From Rikenellaceae bacterium (lineage in GTDB: Bacteria > Bacteroidota > Bacteroidia > Bacteroidales > UBA932): 7,797 nt of DNA. The DNA is taken from NCBI GenBank assembly GCA_900769145.1, contig CAAGFN010000145.1, positions 1 through 7,797 on the forward strand, in the 5' to 3' direction. Position 1 is the stretch's first letter; every line of letters begins with the position of its first letter. Position numbers and translations under genes: made by a program. A model generated the notes under the pieces. That model had not been told where the DNA came from, searched no databases, and saw nothing but the letters and a program-made list of their open reading frames with translations. Positions 5,914-7,797 of this stretch are shown piece by piece.

Positions 5914-7458
5914 ATGAAAAAGTTATTATATGTTTTTGCAGCCGCTGCACTTGTCTTCAGTGCCTGCAATGATGAAGAAATCCAGGTTGACAACAGTTCT
6001 GTCAGCCTCTCTGTAGAGACTGTCGAAGCAGCCCCTGAAGGTGGCGTGTATGATATCACTGTGACTTCTGGTTCCGACTGGAGAGTGTCCGGTTTCTGCG
6101 AGTGGGCACGACCTTTGTCCGAGTCCGGGAAAAGCGGGGAAACCTTGCGCATCGAGGTTGATCCAAGCAATTCCAAGGATCTTCTTTCTACAGAATTCAA
6201 GGTGTTCTCGGGCTCAGCCGTTAAAACTGTGAAGGTATTCAGCAATCCTTCATTCGTAATGGACCTTCTTACTGACGCCGAGGTTGAATTCACTTCATCC
6301 GAATCCTCTCTCAAGATCAAGCTTGACACCAATGTGCCTGAGATTGAGTCGGTTTTTACAGATGGAGGCTCAGAGTGGATAGAATACGTTGACCGTCAGG
6401 AAGTGTTCGGCAAGACTGTCCTTTCTTTCAACGTGAATGCGAATGAGACCTATATTGGCAGGTCAACTGAGCTCACTCTTTCAGGAAAAGGGAAGTCAAC
6501 AACCGTAAAGGTGTCACAAGCCCAGCTTGATGCCATCATCACGGATACTCCGAAAGTGGTTTACGCCGGCCTGAGTGCGGGAGATGTTACTTTCACAGTC
6601 AATGCCAATGTGGATTTCACGTTTGAGCTCCCGTCCTGGCTGACACTTGTCTCCCAGACTGAAGGCACGAAAGGCGTCGACGGTCTCACTCCGACTACAA
6701 TCAAACTTTCGTTCGGGGAGAATGCCGCAAGCCGTGTGGCTGACCTGAATTTCATATCAGGCGGAAAGATTATGCTTCAGGTTTCTGTCAAGCAGCAGAA
6801 TCCGAATGCCATTATCTTCAATATAACGGATATGATTCTCCGTAAGGAACTTGTGAAGAAGGGATGGATTCTTGCATCTGATTCAAGCACTGAATGCGAA
6901 TTGCTTGAGCCAGGCATGACAGGAACATCACTTGACATTTCCGCTTCCGGCTGGAATGCATTGAATGTCAAGGTGATAGACGGTTTGGAAAACTTCCCTG
7001 CGCTTGAGACACTTTCATTGAGGAATCTCAATGTCCAGACTCTTGAACTTGGTAAGTGTGCAAAACTTAAAACACTGTCTATCAATGAATTGCCTAAACT
7101 GAAAGAAGCGATTCTCGGCAGTTGCCCGGTTACTGTGTTCAATACCTATCTCGGAGGAATGTATGCGTACGATTATTTCGAGGCCGCATCATTGACAATC
7201 AGCTCCGAGAACCTGACGGAAATCAATGTCTCCAGCGAGTCGTACTATATGTCATATTACGACAACTGCTCTGAAATCGATATAGCGGGCTGTCCGAAAC
7301 TCGCAATCCTGAAGGCGAAGAGAGAGGCTACCGACTGGTATGGCAATGTGATTTGCAATCTTGAGAAACTCTACATCTCGCAGGCACAGAAGGCAGCCAT
7401 CGATGCCGGTACGCTCACTGTGGAGAAACCTGGACAGACTGAACTCGTTGTGAAGTAG
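5914..7458 (+). CDS. BACON-domain lipoprotein with irregular leucine-rich C-terminal domain, function unknown
   Basis: A 514-residue lipoprotein with a signal peptide ending LVFSA before Cys18, followed by acidic NDEE. Residues about 28-110, 115-203 and 210-296 look like three BACON-type beta-sandwich modules. The first has the clearest pattern: APEGGVYDITVTSGSDWRVS (40-59), then a conserved Trp and a closing strand. The third ends IMLQVSVKQQNPNA (286-299), the usual BACON exit. Residues about 300-500 hold imperfect leucine-rich units such as FPALETLSLRNLNVQTLELG (361-380), CAKLKTLSI and CPKLAILKA, each starting near a Cys or Pro. Between them is a tyrosine-rich segment (about 416-450). BACON domains have been proposed to bind carbohydrate or mucin, but evidence is limited. 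No enzyme signature is visible. It starts 4 bases after the ENGase stop and is the last gene before the terminator, so it is probably a further surface binding protein of this locus. Leucine codons are mostly CTT, unlike SusD. Specific role unknown. Confidence 0.78.
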   Translation: MKKLLYVFAAAALVFSACNDEEIQVDNSSVSLSVETVEAAPEGGVYDITVTSGSDWRVSGFCEWARPLSESGKSGETLRIEVDPSNSKDLLSTEFKVFSGSAVKTVKVFSNPSFVMDLLTDAEVEFTSSESSLKIKLDTNVPEIESVFTDGGSEWIEYVDRQEVFGKTVLSFNVNANETYIGRSTELTLSGKGKSTTVKVSQAQLDAIITDTPKVVYAGLSAGDVTFTVNANVDFTFELPSWLTLVSQTEGTKGVDGLTPTTIKLSFGENAASRVADLNFISGGKIMLQVSVKQQNPNAIIFNITDMILRKELVKKGWILASDSSTECELLEPGMTGTSLDISASGWNALNVKVIDGLENFPALETLSLRNLNVQTLELGKCAKLKTLSINELPKLKEAILGSCPVTVFNTYLGGMYAYDYFEAASLTISSENLTEINVSSESYYMSYYDNCSEIDIAGCPKLAILKAKREATDWYGNVICNLEKLYISQAQKAAIDAGTLTVEKPGQTELVVK

Positions 7459-7479
7459 CGGTTATCTCTTATCTGTAAT

Positions 7480-7509
7480 GGGACTGGCTGGAGGGCCAGT
7501 CCCTTTTTT
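7480..7509 (+). terminator. Intrinsic (Rho-independent) terminator of the PUL operon
   Basis: The arms GGGACTGGC (7480-7488) and GCCAGTCCC (7495-7503) form a perfect 9-bp GC-rich stem around the 6-base loop TGGAGG, followed directly by six T (7504-7509). Two A-T pairs (7478-7479 with 7504-7505) could extend the stem. It lies 21 bases after the stop of the BACON gene and separates the operon from the sigma-factor gene. There is no T-run on the opposite strand, so it acts in the + direction only. Confidence 0.93.
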
Positions 7510-7521
7510 AGTAGTGTAAGA

Positions 7522-7553
7522 TTTGGTTAACATGAATAACTTGCGTAAATTTA
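7522..7553 (+). promoter_or_regulatory. Candidate Bacteroidetes-type promoter for the ECF sigma gene
   Basis: TTTG at 7522-7525 and TAAATTTA at 7546-7553 are 20 bases apart. They resemble the Bacteroidetes primary-sigma consensus of a -33 TTTG element and a -7 TAnnTTTG element, with the last base of the -7 box mismatched. The position, between a strong terminator and an ATG at 7573, makes a promoter necessary here. It would leave a short leader of roughly a dozen bases. The exact boxes are a tentative call. Confidence 0.4.
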
Positions 7554-7572
7554 CCACGCTAAACTGATCATT

Positions 7573-7797
7573 ATGCTGGCAAGTTCGATAGAGGCAGAGG
7601 AATTCGGCCGGCTCTTTCTCCGTTTCAGGGACAAGTACATTGCAATAGCTTGTTCATTCACGAGGGACAGGGCCGCCGCCGAGGACATTGTTACAGAGAG
7701 CTTTACGGCTTTCTGGAATGGGCGGGACCATATCGAACTGAAGTCTCTTCCAGAGGCCTACATATTGCAGACTGTTCGCAACCGCAGCCTGAATTAT
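7573..7797 (+). CDS. RNA polymerase ECF sigma factor, N-terminal part (runs off window end)
   Basis: The frame is open from ATG 7573 to the last base, giving 75 residues starting MLASSIEAEEFGRLFLRFRD. It shows sigma-70 region 2 of the extracytoplasmic-function group: FGRLFLRFRDKYIAIACSF (region 2.1-like, residues 11-29), AAAEDIVTESFTAFWNGR (region 2.2, 34-51) and AYILQTVRNRSLNY (region 2.3-2.4, 62-75), the last matching the usual 'AYL..i.RN.alny' pattern. Region 4 lies outside the window. A stop in the same frame at 7546-7548 and the absence of another ATG after it support this start. In Bacteroidetes such FecI/HtrO-like sigma factors are paired with an anti-sigma protein and sense glycan through the N-terminal domain of a SusC transporter. 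It may control this PUL or, since such genes usually sit upstream of their SusC, the next one. Its own promoter region and the upstream terminator show that it is a separate transcription unit. Confidence 0.9.
   Translation, partial: MLASSIEAEEFGRLFLRFRDKYIAIACSFTRDRAAAEDIVTESFTAFWNGRDHIELKSLPEAYILQTVRNRSLNY

Noticed and set aside
5709..6332. 207-codon open frame on the minus strand across the ENGase/BACON junction
   Set aside because: It lies opposite two well-supported genes, its translation shows no recognisable domain, and it has no promoter or operon context.
7516..7525. TAAGATTTG as an alternative -7 promoter box
   Set aside because: The spacing between TA and TTTG is three bases rather than two, and its -33 element would fall inside the terminator stem.
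7526..7540. Short inverted repeat GTTA-N7-TAAC upstream of the sigma gene as a possible operator
   Set aside because: Arms of only 4 bases in an AT-rich leader are expected by chance.
1..7797. CRISPR array, tRNA, rRNA, insertion sequence or phage genes
   Set aside because: No regularly spaced repeats, no cloverleaf-like segment, no transposase or integrase motif and no terminal inverted repeats were seen on reading the window.

Overview
The window is the 3' part of a polysaccharide utilisation locus (PUL) from a Bacteroidales-type bacterium, followed by the start of a separate regulatory gene. The evidence for this group is the SusC/SusD pair, five consecutive lipoprotein signal peptides with acidic residues soon after the lipidated cysteine, DUF1735 and BACON domains, a FecI-like ECF sigma factor, and weak or absent Shine-Dalgarno sequences. 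The DNA looks moderately GC-rich, so a gut Bacteroidales of fairly high GC is plausible. I cannot name a genus from the sequence alone.

Layout, all on the + strand: (1) 1-546, C-terminal end of a SusC-like TonB-dependent outer-membrane transporter, cut by the window edge. (2) 548-2170, SusD-like glycan-binding lipoprotein. (3) 2182-3288, a GH18-fold lipoprotein whose catalytic Asp and Glu are replaced, probably a surface glycan-binding protein. (4) 3297-4475, lipoprotein with a DUF1735 domain and a LamG/concanavalin-like domain. (5) 4485-5909, DUF1735 plus GH18 lipoprotein with an intact Endo H-type active site, an endo-beta-N-acetylglucosaminidase. (6) 5914-7458, lipoprotein with about three BACON-like modules and an irregular leucine-rich C-terminal domain. 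The gaps between genes are 1, 11, 8, 9 and 4 bases, so genes 1-6 form one operon. It closes with a strong intrinsic terminator at 7480-7509. (7) 7573 to the window end, the first 75 codons of an ECF sigma factor, behind its own candidate promoter.

Working model: the lipoproteins sit on the cell surface and bind glycoprotein N-glycans. The GH18 enzyme (5) cuts the chitobiose core, and SusC/SusD (1, 2) import the released oligosaccharide. The order SusC, SusD, GH18-like, DUF1735-LamG, DUF1735-GH18 matches, from memory, the Bacteroides thetaiotaomicron high-mannose N-glycan locus around BT3983-BT3987. That supports an N-glycan substrate but does not prove it. No exo-acting glycosidase (for example GH92 mannosidase) is in the window. 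The sigma factor may control this locus or, given the usual order sigma / anti-sigma / SusC, head a second PUL downstream.

The window mostly fits a known type of system. The parts that look least described are the BACON/leucine-rich lipoprotein with its tyrosine-rich segment and the catalytically dead GH18 paralogue encoded two genes upstream of the live one. There is no gene-free stretch longer than 300 bases. The only real intergenic region (7459-7572) holds the terminator and a candidate promoter.
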